Below are positions 18,143-26,864 of a stretch of 64,000 nucleotides of DNA, piece by piece. The notes under the pieces were generated by a model. That model was not told the origin of the DNA. It did no database searches and saw only the letters and a list, made by a program, of their open reading frames with translations. The translations under genes were made by a program, and so were the position numbers. The stretch's first letter is position 1. Each line of letters opens with the position of its first letter. Source of the DNA: Clostridium saccharobutylicum DSM 13864. Lineage in GTDB: Bacteria; Bacillota; Clostridia; Clostridiales; Clostridiaceae. The stretch spans positions 358,501 to 422,500 of the forward strand of contig NC_022571.1 in assembly GCF_000473995.1 (NCBI RefSeq), written 5' to 3'.

Positions 18143-18715
18143 ATGTCTGTTTTATCACTTATATTAACAGCTATTGGGTTATCTATGGATGCTTTTGCAG
18201 TATCTTTAACTACAGGATTTAAAATATCCAAAGATGATAGAAGTAAGATAGCTTTAAAAGCTGGTATGTACTTTGGAGGATTTCAAGCATTAATGCCACT
18301 AATAGGATGGATATTAGGAGTTAAATTTACTAAATATATACAAAGTGTAGATCATTGGATTGCTTTTGTTTTACTTACGGTAATTGGTGGAAAAATGATA
18401 TTTGACGGTCTAAAAGGAGAAGAGGATAATGAATTTGAAGATGTACATTCTAATAAAAAGTTTTTACTTTTAGCTATAGCTACAAGTATTGATGCATTAG
18501 CAGTTGGAGTTACTTTTGCGTTTTTAGGAATAAATATAATAAAGTCTATTACAATAATAGGAGTAGTTACATTTATTTTAAGTATAATAGCTGTATATAT
18601 TGGTAAAGTATTGGGAAATAAATTAACAAATAAGTCTAGCATTGTTGGTGGAGCAATTTTAATATTCATAGGACTTGAAATTTTAGTCGAACATTTAGGT
18701 TTATTCGCTAAATAA
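18143..18715 (+). CDS. mntP: Manganese efflux pump MntP
   Basis: 190 residues from the ATG at 18143; in-frame ATGs at 18128 and 18134 would add five or three basic residues and are less like the family N-terminus MSxLSLILxAIGLSMDAFAVS. Six hydrophobic helices form two repeats, each with a conserved Asp (MDAFAVSL near the start, IDALAVGVTFAFLG in the middle), the hallmark of the MntP (DUF204) pump. It exports excess Mn2+. Monocistronic; no terminator was recognised before the rex promoter. Confidence 0.92.
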   Translation: MSVLSLILTAIGLSMDAFAVSLTTGFKISKDDRSKIALKAGMYFGGFQALMPLIGWILGVKFTKYIQSVDHWIAFVLLTVIGGKMIFDGLKGEEDNEFEDVHSNKKFLLLAIATSIDALAVGVTFAFLGINIIKSITIIGVVTFILSIIAVYIGKVLGNKLTNKSSIVGGAILIFIGLEILVEHLGLFAK

Positions 18716-18726
18716 TTTGAATAAGT

Positions 18727-18757
18727 TTGACATACGTACATAAAAATATGATAGAAT
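18727..18757 (+). promoter_or_regulatory. Possible rex promoter
   Basis: TTGACA and an extended -10 TGATAGAAT with a 19-bp gap; the spacing is long but the TG extension can compensate. It would give a leader of about 240 bases. Confidence 0.5.
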
Positions 18758-19002
18758 CATAATGTATAACAATTTAAGGTTAATTTATATTGTTTCTAAA
18801 CAAAATTTATATTTATAAGATTTTATTTTGCATTAGAAATTAAACTAATGGGGACCAATAAAGTAAATATTTATTAATTTAATAATTTATAAATTTTATG
18901 CTAAAATAAAATTATTGAAATTTGAGAATCATACAGAAATAAATTTATATAATAATTATGAGATTGTTAAAAAAAATACTAATTGTAATAAGGAGAAGTA
19001 GA

Positions 19003-19638
19003 ATGGAGAAAAACAAAAATATATCTATGGCAGTTATTAAAAGATTGCCGAAATATTACAGATATCTTGGTGAACTTATGAGCAATGATGTAGATAGGAT
19101 TTCATCTAAGGAATTAGGTGAGAAAATAGGATTCACTGCATCTCAAATTCGTCAAGATTTAAATTGCTTTGGTGATTTTGGTCAACAAGGATATGGATAC
19201 AATGTAAAAGAACTGTATAGCCAAATTAGTACAATATTAGGGCTAGATAGAGGTTATGAAGCAGCTTTAGTAGGAGCAGGAAACATAGGTCAAGCAGTTT
19301 CAAATTACTCTAGATTTGAAAATTTAGGTTTTAAAATAACATGTATATTTGATGCAAATCCTAAGTTGATTGGTATGAAAATTAGAGATGTAGAGATAAA
19401 AGATATCGATGAAATGGAAGCAACTTTACAATCACAAAAGATTGATATAGGCATAATTTGTGTACCTAGAAAGAATGCCCAAAATGTTGCAGATGAATTA
19501 ATTAAGGGTGGAGTAAGAGCAATTTGGAACTTTGCTCCTGTTGATTTAATAGTTCCACAAAATGTTAAAGTGGAAAATGTACATTTAAGTGAAAGCTTAT
19601 TGACTTTAATTTATTTATTAAATGAAAGTGATTCTTAG
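19003..19638 (+). CDS. rex: Redox-sensing repressor Rex
   Basis: 211 residues from the ATG at 19003, which follows AAGGAG by 7 bp and gives the usual family length; an upstream in-frame ATG at 18958 lacks a site. N-terminal winged helix (about 8-80, with SSKELGEKIGFTASQIRQDL) and a C-terminal Rossmann domain with VGAGNIGQAV (GAGNIG at 91-96). Rex binds operators like TTGTTAANNNNTTAACAA and releases them when NADH/NAD+ rises. Such sites occur in this window before crt and before the hydrogenase gene. In C. acetobutylicum Rex represses the crt operon. Confidence 0.96.
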   Translation: MEKNKNISMAVIKRLPKYYRYLGELMSNDVDRISSKELGEKIGFTASQIRQDLNCFGDFGQQGYGYNVKELYSQISTILGLDRGYEAALVGAGNIGQAVSNYSRFENLGFKITCIFDANPKLIGMKIRDVEIKDIDEMEATLQSQKIDIGIICVPRKNAQNVADELIKGGVRAIWNFAPVDLIVPQNVKVENVHLSESLLTLIYLLNESDS

Positions 19639-19735
19639 AGAATATTTTAACAATAATTTTAAAAATACTGTTAAAATTTAACGTATTGTGGTATGCATAT
19701 ACAGATTAGATTATGCATATATTATATTTGCATAT

Positions 19736-19782
19736 AAATAGGTGATAATATATTATTTTAAATAATATATTATCACCTATTT
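19736..19782. terminator. Perfect 23-bp palindromic terminator
   Basis: Two identical-complement 23-base arms (19736-19758 and 19760-19782, containing AGGTGATAATATATTA) separated by a single base. It lies 97 bp after rex. A T-rich tail on both sides allows bidirectional termination. Confidence 0.6.
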
Positions 19783-20066
19783 TAAATAATATTTATGAAA
19801 AAGATTTAAGATAAGATAATTTAGTTATTATTATCTCTTTTAAAGATATAGATAAATATGTTCTGTTATAGCAATATGCTTTATTGTTACGAATAAGAAA
19901 TAAAATGATTTAAGATTGCTTTTTAAATGTTTAAAATTAAATGAATTACTTAAATTAGTATAAAATTTAGGTAAAATATTATAATAATGCACAATATTTT
20001 ATTGCAAATAATTAAAGTAAGTATTATAATTTTAATTGAAGCAAGATGCTTCATTATTTTTAGATT

Positions 20067-20090
20067 CATTTGTTATAATATTAACAAATG
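20067..20090. promoter_or_regulatory. Rex operator overlapping the crt promoter
   Basis: TTGTTATAATATTAACAA (20070-20087) matches TTGTTA-N6-TAACAA exactly; the palindrome extends to CATTTGTTA / TAACAAATG. Its left half contains the extended -10 TGTTATAAT (20071-20079), so bound Rex would cover the promoter. The -35 region is poor. The remaining gene-free DNA from 19783 to 20066 shows only a 6-bp hairpin at 20038-20052. Confidence 0.85.
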
Positions 20091-20160
20091 AATTAAAAAA
20101 TGTTTGAAATAGTAAGAAAATTAAAAAAATAAATAAGCAAGTTTAAGGGAGGATCTTAAT

Positions 20161-20946
20161 ATGGAATTAAAAAATGTGATTCTTGAAAAAGAAGGACATT
20201 TAGCTATTGTTACAATCAATAGACCAAAGGCTTTAAATGCATTAAATTCAGAAACATTAAAAGATTTAGATACTGTTATAGAAGATCTAGAAAAAGACAG
20301 CAATGTATATTCTGTTATCTTAACAGGTGCTGGAGAAAAATCTTTTGTTGCAGGAGCAGATATTTCAGAAATGAAAGATCTTAATGAACAACAAGGTAAA
20401 GAATTCGGAATATTAGGAAATAATGTATTCAGAAGATTAGAAAAATTGGATAAGCCAGTTATAGCAGCTATATCAGGATTCGCTCTTGGTGGTGGATGTG
20501 AACTTGCTATGTCATGTGATATAAGAATAGCTTCAGAAAAGGCTAAGTTTGGTCAACCAGAAGCTGGTCTTGGAATAACTCCTGGATTTGGTGGAACTCA
20601 AAGATTAGCTAGAATAGTTGGTCTTGGTAAAGCTAAGGAAATGATTTATACTTGCGATATTATTAAAGCTGAAGAAGCTTATAGAATAGGTTTAGTAAAT
20701 AAGATAGTTCCATTAGAAAACTTAATGGATGAAGCAAAAGCAATGGCTAATAAGATTATGGCTAATGCTCCAAAGGCAGTTAAGTATTGTAAGGATGCTA
20801 TCAACAGAGGTATGCAAGTTGATATAGATGCAGCAATTTTAATAGAAGCAGAAGACTTTGGTAAGTGTTTTGCAACAGAAGATCAAACTGAAGGAATGAC
20901 TGCATTCTTAGAAAGAAGAACAGAAAAGAATTTCCAAAATAAATAA
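20161..20946 (+). CDS. crt: 3-hydroxybutyryl-CoA dehydratase (crotonase)
   Basis: 261 residues, typical length. Crotonase-fold motifs: the oxyanion region SFVAGADISEM (62-72) and SGFALGGGCELAMSCD (105-120), with the two catalytic glutamates at 114 and 134 (GQPEAGLG). It dehydrates 3-hydroxybutyryl-CoA to crotonyl-CoA in butyrate/butanol formation. First gene of crt-bcd-etfB-etfA-hbd, with a strong GGGAGG site. Transcription is expected to be controlled by Rex through the operator about 75 bp upstream. Confidence 0.97.
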   Translation: MELKNVILEKEGHLAIVTINRPKALNALNSETLKDLDTVIEDLEKDSNVYSVILTGAGEKSFVAGADISEMKDLNEQQGKEFGILGNNVFRRLEKLDKPVIAAISGFALGGGCELAMSCDIRIASEKAKFGQPEAGLGITPGFGGTQRLARIVGLGKAKEMIYTCDIIKAEEAYRIGLVNKIVPLENLMDEAKAMANKIMANAPKAVKYCKDAINRGMQVDIDAAILIEAEDFGKCFATEDQTEGMTAFLERRTEKNFQNK

Positions 20947-21027
20947 TTTAAATTAAGTTTAAAAATCTATTAGGGATTTATATAGTTTTGTTTATCAATA
21001 GGTTTAATTAACAAGGAGGGTAATTTA

Positions 21028-22167
21028 ATGAATTTTAAGTTAACTAGAGAACAAGAATTAGTACAACAAATGGTTAGAGAATTTGCAGTAAATGAAGTTA
21101 AACCAATAGCTGCTGAAATCGACGAAACAGAACAATTTCCAATGGAAAATGTTAAAAAAATGGCTGAATTAGGAATGATGGGTATTCCATTTTCTAAAGA
21201 AGTAGGAGGAGCTGGCGGAGATGTTCTTTCTTATATAATAGCTGTAGAAGAATTATCAAAAGTGTGTGGTACTACAGGTGTTATACTTTCAGCACATACA
21301 TCATTATGTGCATCAGTAATTAATGAACATGGTACTCCAGCTCAAAAAGAAAAATATTTAGCAGATCTTTGTAGCGGGAAGAAAATTGGTGCTTTTGGTT
21401 TAACTGAACCAGGTGCTGGTACAGATGCTGCTGGACAACAAACAACAGCAACATTAGAAGGAGATCATTATGTATTAAATGGTTCAAAAATATTCATAAC
21501 AAATGGTGGAGTTGCTGAAACTTTCATAATTTTTGCTATGACTGATAAGAGCCAAGGAACTAGAGGTATTTCTGCATTTGTAGTAGAAAAATCATTCCCA
21601 GGATTCTCAGTAGGAAAATTAGAAAACAAGATGGGTATCAGAGCATCTTCAACTACTGAATTAGTTATGGAAAACTGTATAGTGCCAAAAGAAAACTTAC
21701 TTGGTAAAGAAGGTAAAGGATTTGGTATAGCAATGAAGACTCTTGATGGAGGAAGAATTGGTATAGCTGCTCAAGCTTTAGGTATTGCAGAAGGAGCTTT
21801 TGAAGAAGCAGTTAACTATATGAAAGAAAGAAAACAATTCGGAAAACCACTTTCAGCATTCCAAGGATTACAATGGTATATTGCTGAAATGGACGTTAAG
21901 ATAGAAGCTGCTAAGCATTTAGTATATAAAGCAGCATGTAAGAAACAAGCAGGTCAACCTTATTCAGTTGATGCGGCTAGAGCTAAGTTGTTTGCAGCAG
22001 ACGTTGCAATGGAAGTTACAACTAAGGCAGTACAAATCTTTGGTGGATATGGTTACACTAAGGAATACCCAGTAGAAAGAATGATGAGAGATGCTAAGAT
22101 AACTGAAATCTATGAAGGAACTTCAGAAGTTCAAAAGATGGTTATCGCAGGAAGCATTTTAAGATAG
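21028..22167 (+). CDS. bcd: Butyryl-CoA dehydrogenase
   Basis: 379 residues, acyl-CoA dehydrogenase family. Flavin/substrate motifs FGLTEPGAGTDA and FITNGG are present, and the catalytic base Glu363 is in EIYEGTSEVQ. It reduces crotonyl-CoA to butyryl-CoA. With EtfAB it forms the electron-bifurcating complex that couples this to ferredoxin reduction by NADH. It lies 81 bp after crt and 13 bp before etfB. Ribosome binding site AAGGAGGG. Confidence 0.97.
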   Translation: MNFKLTREQELVQQMVREFAVNEVKPIAAEIDETEQFPMENVKKMAELGMMGIPFSKEVGGAGGDVLSYIIAVEELSKVCGTTGVILSAHTSLCASVINEHGTPAQKEKYLADLCSGKKIGAFGLTEPGAGTDAAGQQTTATLEGDHYVLNGSKIFITNGGVAETFIIFAMTDKSQGTRGISAFVVEKSFPGFSVGKLENKMGIRASSTTELVMENCIVPKENLLGKEGKGFGIAMKTLDGGRIGIAAQALGIAEGAFEEAVNYMKERKQFGKPLSAFQGLQWYIAEMDVKIEAAKHLVYKAACKKQAGQPYSVDAARAKLFAADVAMEVTTKAVQIFGGYGYTKEYPVERMMRDAKITEIYEGTSEVQKMVIAGSILR

Positions 22168-22180
22168 GGAGGATTTTATA

Positions 22181-22960
22181 ATGAATATAGTAGTTTGTGT
22201 AAAACAGGTTCCAGATACTACAGCAGTAAAAATAGATCCTAAGACTGGTACATTAATTAGAGATGGTGTTCCATCAATTATGAATCCAGAGGATAAGCAT
22301 GCATTAGAAGGAGCATTACAATTAAAAGAGACTATGGGTGCAAAAGTTACAGTTATTAGCATGGGTCTTCCAATGGCTAAAGCGACTTTAAGAGAAGCAC
22401 TTTGTATGGGAGCTGATGAAGCTATCCTTTTAACAGATAGAGCACTTGGAGGAGCAGATACTTTAGCTACTTCAAAGGCATTAGCTGGAGTAATAAAAAC
22501 ATTAGATTATGATATAGTATTTGCAGGAAGACAAGCAATCGATGGAGATACTGCACAAGTAGGACCAGAAATAGCTGAACATTTAAATATTCCTCAAGTA
22601 ACTTATGTTCAAGATGTTAAAGTAGAAGGAAGTTCATTAATAGTAAATAGAGCATTAGAAGATGGACATCAAGTTGTAGAAGTTAAAACTCCATGTCTAT
22701 TAACTGCAATCGAAGAATTAAACAAACCAAGATACATGAATGTTGGGAATATATTCACAACTAACGATGATCAAATCAAGGTTATGACTGCAGATGATAT
22801 AGATGTAGATAAAGCTGAATTAGGACTTAAAGGTTCACCTACAAAGGTTAAGAAGTCAATGACTAAAGAAGTTAAGGGCGCAGGAGAACTTGTAAAAGAA
22901 TCAGCTAAAGAATCAGTTAGTTATGTTTTCGGAAAATTAAAAGAAAAACACTACATCTAA
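22181..22960 (+). CDS. etfB: Electron transfer flavoprotein beta subunit (butyryl-CoA complex)
   Basis: 259 residues. Starts MNIVVCVKQVPDTTAVKIDP; conserved GGADTLATSKALAG and [15 protein letters not shown] mark the EtfB nucleotide region, and the C-terminal Lys-rich arm can grip the partner dehydrogenase. It accepts electrons from NADH and splits them between crotonyl-CoA (through Bcd) and ferredoxin. Starts 13 bp after bcd with GGGAGG. Paralogous to lctB at 10.7 kb. Confidence 0.96.
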   Translation: MNIVVCVKQVPDTTAVKIDPKTGTLIRDGVPSIMNPEDKHALEGALQLKETMGAKVTVISMGLPMAKATLREALCMGADEAILLTDRALGGADTLATSKALAGVIKTLDYDIVFAGRQAIDGDTAQVGPEIAEHLNIPQVTYVQDVKVEGSSLIVNRALEDGHQVVEVKTPCLLTAIEELNKPRYMNVGNIFTTNDDQIKVMTADDIDVDKAELGLKGSPTKVKKSMTKEVKGAGELVKESAKESVSYVFGKLKEKHYI

Positions 22961-22982
22961 GATAATAGGAGGGTAATTTATT

Positions 22983-23990
22983 ATGAATATAGCAGATTAC
23001 AAAGGCGTTTGGGTCTTTGCTGAACAAAGAGAAGGCGAATTACAAAAAGTATCTTTAGAACTACTTGGAGAAGGTAGAAGAGTTGCTGATAAATTAGGAG
23101 TAAAGTTAACAGCTTTATTACTAGGAAGCAATGTAGAAGGATTATCAAAGACATTAGCAGAACATGGTGCAGATGAAGTTTTGGTTGCAGATAATAAAGA
23201 CTTACAACACTATACTACTGATGCATATACAAAAGTTATTTGTGATTTAGCAAATGAAAGAAAGCCAGGAATATTATTTGTTGGAGCTACTTTCATAGGT
23301 AGAGATTTAGGTCCTAGAGTTGCAGCTAGATTAAATACTGGACTTACAGCTGACTGTACATCAATCGATGTTGAAGTTGAAAATGGTGATTTATTAGCTA
23401 CAAGACCAGCATTTGGTGGTAACTTAATGGCAACAATCGCTTGTCCAGAACACAGACCACAAATGGCTACAGTAAGACCAGGAGTTTTCGAAAAAGTTAA
23501 CACTGATGGAGCTAACTGTAAAGTAGAAAAAGTTGAAGTTAAGTTAACTAATAATGATCTTAGAACTAAAGTTTTAGAAATCATTAAGAGCAAAAAGGAT
23601 ATCGTAGATATCTCAGAAGCTAAGATTATAGTAGCTGGTGGTAGAGGAGTAGGTTCTAAAGAAAACTTCGAATTACTAGGAGAATTAGCAAAAGTTTTAG
23701 GTGGAACTGTTGCAGGTTCAAGAGCTGCTGTTGAAAAAGGATGGATAGAAAATGCTTACCAAGTTGGTCAAACTGGTAAAACTGTTAAACCATCAATATA
23801 TATAGCTTGTGGTATTTCAGGAGCTATCCAACACGTTGCTGGTATGCAAGATTCTGATATGATCATAGCTATAAATAAAGATGAAACTGCACCAATAATG
23901 AAAGTTGCAGACTATGGTATAGTTGGAGACGTTAAGAATGTTTTACCTGAATTAATTGCTCAAGCTAAAGAAATAATAAGTGCTGAATAA
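22983..23990 (+). CDS. etfA: Electron transfer flavoprotein alpha subunit (butyryl-CoA complex)
   Basis: 335 residues, standard EtfA without the ferredoxin extension of lctC. The FAD-binding C-terminal half shows GGRGVGSKENFELL, QVGQTGKTVKPSIYIACG, SGAIQHVAGM and AINKDETAPIM. It works with EtfB and Bcd in flavin-based electron bifurcation. It starts 22 bp after etfB with AGGAGGG. A 182-bp gap with a hairpin separates it from hbd. Confidence 0.96.
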   Translation: MNIADYKGVWVFAEQREGELQKVSLELLGEGRRVADKLGVKLTALLLGSNVEGLSKTLAEHGADEVLVADNKDLQHYTTDAYTKVICDLANERKPGILFVGATFIGRDLGPRVAARLNTGLTADCTSIDVEVENGDLLATRPAFGGNLMATIACPEHRPQMATVRPGVFEKVNTDGANCKVEKVEVKLTNNDLRTKVLEIIKSKKDIVDISEAKIIVAGGRGVGSKENFELLGELAKVLGGTVAGSRAAVEKGWIENAYQVGQTGKTVKPSIYIACGISGAIQHVAGMQDSDMIIAINKDETAPIMKVADYGIVGDVKNVLPELIAQAKEIISAE

Positions 23991-24101
23991 TTTCAGTTTT
24001 AATAATATATTATTTTCTATTTGAAAAGAAAAAGTTAATAATATAACAATATAAATAATTAATTAACAAGATTAATAATTTTTTAACAAGTTGATTGTTT
24101 A

Positions 24102-24137
24102 ATCCTTAGTTAAAGTAATGCTATTTTAACTAAGGAT
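24102..24137 (+). other. Intercistronic hairpin between etfA and hbd
   Basis: ATCCTTAGTTAAA (24102-24114) and TTTAACTAAGGAT (24125-24137) pair perfectly with a 10-base loop. No T-run follows, so it is more likely an RNA-stability or processing element than a terminator. It ends 35 bp before the hbd start. Confidence 0.6.
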
Positions 24138-24172
24138 ATCTATAAAGAAATGATTTTGAGGAGGATTTATCT

Positions 24173-25021
24173 ATGGAAAAGATTTTTGTACTTGGAGCAG
24201 GAACTATGGGTGCTGGTATTGTTCAAGCATTCGCACAAAAAGGTTATGAAGTAATCGTAAGAGATATTAAAGATGAATTTGTTGAAAGAGGAATTGCTGG
24301 AATCAACAAAGGATTAACTAAGCAAGTTGCTAAGGGAAAAATGACTGAAGAAGATAAGGAAGCAATACTTTCTAGAATTTCAGGAACAACTGATATGAAA
24401 TTAGCTGCTGATTGCGATTTAGTAGTTGAAGCTGCAATTGAAAATATGAAAATTAAAAAAGAAATTTTTGCTGAATTAGATGGCATTTGTAAAGAATCAA
24501 CTATTTTAGCTTCAAACACTTCATCATTATCAATAACAGAAGTTGCTTCAGCAACAAAGAGACCTGATAAAGTTATCGGAATGCATTTCTTTAACCCAGC
24601 TCCAGTAATGAAGCTTGTTGAAATTATAAGGGGAATAGCTACTTCACAAGAAACTTTTGATGCTGTTAAACAATTGTCAGTAGCAATCGGAAAAGAACCA
24701 GTAGAAGTTGCAGAAGCTCCAGGATTTGTTGTAAACAGAATCTTAATCCCAATGATTAATGAAGCTACATTCATTTATCAAGAAGGAATTGCTTCAGTTG
24801 AAGATATCGATGCAGCTATGAAATATGGTGCTAATCACCCAATGGGACCTTTAGCTTTAGGAGATCTTATTGGATTAGATGTTTGTCTAGCTATCATGGA
24901 TGTTTTATTTAATGAAACAGGAGACAGCAAGTACAGAGCTAGCAGCATTTTAAGAAAATATGTTAGAGCTGGATGGCTTGGAAGAAAATCAGGAAAAGGA
25001 TTCTATGATTATTCAAAATAA
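24173..25021 (+). CDS. hbd: 3-hydroxybutyryl-CoA dehydrogenase
   Basis: 282 residues. N-terminal Rossmann motif [15 protein letters not shown] (7-21) and catalytic His138 in [14 protein letters not shown], with Ser117 in SNTSSLS. The C-terminal helical dimerisation domain contains GFVVNRIL and DLIGLDV. It reduces acetoacetyl-CoA to 3-hydroxybutyryl-CoA, the step before Crt. Last gene of the cluster, with AGGAGG. The thiolase that supplies acetoacetyl-CoA is not in this window. Confidence 0.97.
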   Translation: MEKIFVLGAGTMGAGIVQAFAQKGYEVIVRDIKDEFVERGIAGINKGLTKQVAKGKMTEEDKEAILSRISGTTDMKLAADCDLVVEAAIENMKIKKEIFAELDGICKESTILASNTSSLSITEVASATKRPDKVIGMHFFNPAPVMKLVEIIRGIATSQETFDAVKQLSVAIGKEPVEVAEAPGFVVNRILIPMINEATFIYQEGIASVEDIDAAMKYGANHPMGPLALGDLIGLDVCLAIMDVLFNETGDSKYRASSILRKYVRAGWLGRKSGKGFYDYSK

Positions 25022-25099
25022 TTATATGATTGCTTAAGGTACATGTGAGAAAATAATAAACAAAAGATATTAGACATATTTTATCAGTGTAAGAGAATG

Positions 25100-25133
25100 A
25101 TTTCACTAATAGTAGAAGTTCTATTAGGTGAAA
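25100..25133 (+). other. Hairpin in the hbd 3' region
   Basis: ATTTCACTAATAG and CTATTAGGTGAAAT pair with one bulged base. No T-run follows; it may protect the 3' end or be a processing site ahead of the true terminator. Confidence 0.45.
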
Positions 25134-25220
25134 TTGTTAGCGAAGTATTGGATAAAATAGACAAATATAATAATTTATTATTTTATTGAGTGTGTCTAAG
25201 TTTAAATATGAATTACTGGG

Positions 25221-25254
25221 ACTCTCAAGGTTTGATAACTTTGAGAGTTTTTTG
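25221..25254 (+). terminator. Terminator of the butyryl-CoA operon
   Basis: ACTCTCAAGG and CTTTGAGAGT pair (one G-U) with an 8-base loop and TTTTTT after. It lies 200 bp past hbd. The rest of the gap to the alcohol dehydrogenase has no clear Rex site. Confidence 0.85.
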
Positions 25255-25386
25255 TCTATTAAGTAAGGTATAAAATCTAAAAATATTAAAATGTAGTTTT
25301 ATTTACAAAAATAAGAAGGAAAATAAAGTTATTTGTAGAAATATATAATATATGAAGAAAAGTATATTTTTAGGAGGTATAGATTT

Positions 25387-26553
25387 ATGATGAGATTTAC
25401 ATTACCAAGAGATATTTATTATGGAAAAGGATCACTAGAACAACTAAAAAATCTTAAAGGTAAAAAGGCAATGCTAGTACTTGGTGGCGGTTCGATGAAA
25501 AGATTTGGATTTGTCGATAAGGTGTTAGGATACTTAAAGGAAGCTGGAATAGAAGTAAAATTAATAGAAGGAGTTGAACCAGACCCATCAGTTGAAACAG
25601 TGTTCAAGGGCGCTGAGTTAATGAGACAATTTGAACCAGATTGGATTATAGCTATGGGTGGTGGATCACCAATTGATGCTGCAAAAGCAATGTGGATTTT
25701 TTATGAACACCCAGAAAAAACTTTTGATGACATTAAAGATCCGTTTACAGTACCAGAATTAAGAAATAAGGCTAAGTTCCTAGCGATTCCATCAACAAGT
25801 GGTACAGCAACAGAAGTAACAGCATTTTCTGTAATTACAGATTATAAGACTGAAATAAAATATCCTTTAGCTGATTTTAATATAACTCCAGATGTAGCTG
25901 TAGTAGATTCAGAATTAGCTGAAACAATGCCACCTAAGTTAACTGCCCATACAGGAATGGATGCATTAACTCATGCAATTGAAGCTTATGTAGCAACATT
26001 ACATTCACCATTTACTGATCCACTAGCTATGCAAGCGATTGAAATGATTAATGAACATTTATTTAAATCATATGAAGGCGATAAAGAAGCTAGAGAACAA
26101 ATGCATTATGCTCAATGTTTAGCTGGAATGGCTTTCTCTAATGCACTATTAGGAATATGTCATAGTATGGCGCATAAAACAGGGGCTGTATTCCATATCC
26201 CTCATGGATGTGCGAATGCAATCTATTTACCATATGTAATTAAGTTTAATTCAAAAACTTCATTAGAAAGATATGCTAAAATAGCAAAACAAATTTCATT
26301 AGCAGGAAATACAAATGAGGAATTAGTTGATTCATTAATAAACTTAGTTAAAGAATTAAATAAGAAGATGCAAATACCAACAACATTAAAAGAATATGGT
26401 ATTCATGAACAAGAATTTAAGAATAAGGTTGATTTGATTTCAGAAAGAGCTATTGGAGATGCTTGTACTGGATCAAATCCAAGACAATTAAATAAAGATG
26501 AAATGAAAAAGATTTTTGAATGCGTATATTATGGTACAGAAGTTGATTTTTAA
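25387..26553 (+). CDS. Iron-containing alcohol dehydrogenase, NADPH butanol dehydrogenase type
   Basis: 388 residues, class III (Fe) alcohol dehydrogenase. The dinucleotide motif MGGGSPIDAAKA is at 90-101. Metal ligands are Asp192 and His196 (GMDALTHAIEAY), His263 (HSMAHKTG) and His273 (IPHGCANA). The sequence strongly resembles the NADPH-dependent butanol dehydrogenases (adh1) of solventogenic clostridia, as I recall them; this was not checked by alignment. It reduces butyraldehyde or other aldehydes to alcohols. Ribosome binding site AGGAGG; monocistronic. Confidence 0.9.
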   Translation: MMRFTLPRDIYYGKGSLEQLKNLKGKKAMLVLGGGSMKRFGFVDKVLGYLKEAGIEVKLIEGVEPDPSVETVFKGAELMRQFEPDWIIAMGGGSPIDAAKAMWIFYEHPEKTFDDIKDPFTVPELRNKAKFLAIPSTSGTATEVTAFSVITDYKTEIKYPLADFNITPDVAVVDSELAETMPPKLTAHTGMDALTHAIEAYVATLHSPFTDPLAMQAIEMINEHLFKSYEGDKEAREQMHYAQCLAGMAFSNALLGICHSMAHKTGAVFHIPHGCANAIYLPYVIKFNSKTSLERYAKIAKQISLAGNTNEELVDSLINLVKELNKKMQIPTTLKEYGIHEQEFKNKVDLISERAIGDACTGSNPRQLNKDEMKKIFECVYYGTEVDF

Positions 26554-26586
26554 TAAAGTGCATTCTTCAAAATAAAACTATTATAT

Positions 26587-26618
26587 AGGTTCAGTATATT
26601 ATTGCTGAACCTTTTTTG
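26587..26618 (+). terminator. Terminator of the alcohol dehydrogenase gene
   Basis: AGGTTCAG and CTGAACCT pair perfectly with a 10-base loop, followed by TTTTTT. Confidence 0.9.
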
Positions 26619-26689
26619 TTATGTACCAATTAATTCTGCAGTTTAATAAAAATATTTTCTATTAACCAAAAAATAAATATAAGAGATTC

Positions 26690-26717
26690 TTGAATAGGAA
26701 AAATATAGTGATATAAT
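26690..26717 (+). promoter_or_regulatory. Promoter of the glycosylase gene
   Basis: TTGAAT, 16-bp spacer and TATAAT with a TGA extension. It would give a leader of about 140 bases. Confidence 0.7.
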
Positions 26718-26864
26718 ATATTAGGAAAGAATTATTTTCCGTAAGGATATAATGAAAGCCAAATATATATAATTATATTTTGGAAAATAGGGGATAATAC
26801 ATAAGTATTTGATATTATGAATTATTTGATGAATATACATTGTAAAATGAAAAGGAGTTGCAGT

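Noticed and set aside
20038..20052. GAAGCA / TGCTTC hairpin upstream of crt, resembling a terminator
   Set aside because: Only 6 bp, just upstream of the crt -10 region with no transcript to end; the Rex operator and promoter explain the region better.
24068..24101. TTAACAAG and TTGTTTAA pieces before hbd as a third Rex site
   Set aside because: The half-sites are in the opposite arrangement to TTGTTA-N6-TAACAA, so they do not form the operator.
24244..24774. Minus-strand frame inside hbd
   Set aside because: Shadow of hbd; the hbd motifs and ribosome binding site are decisive.
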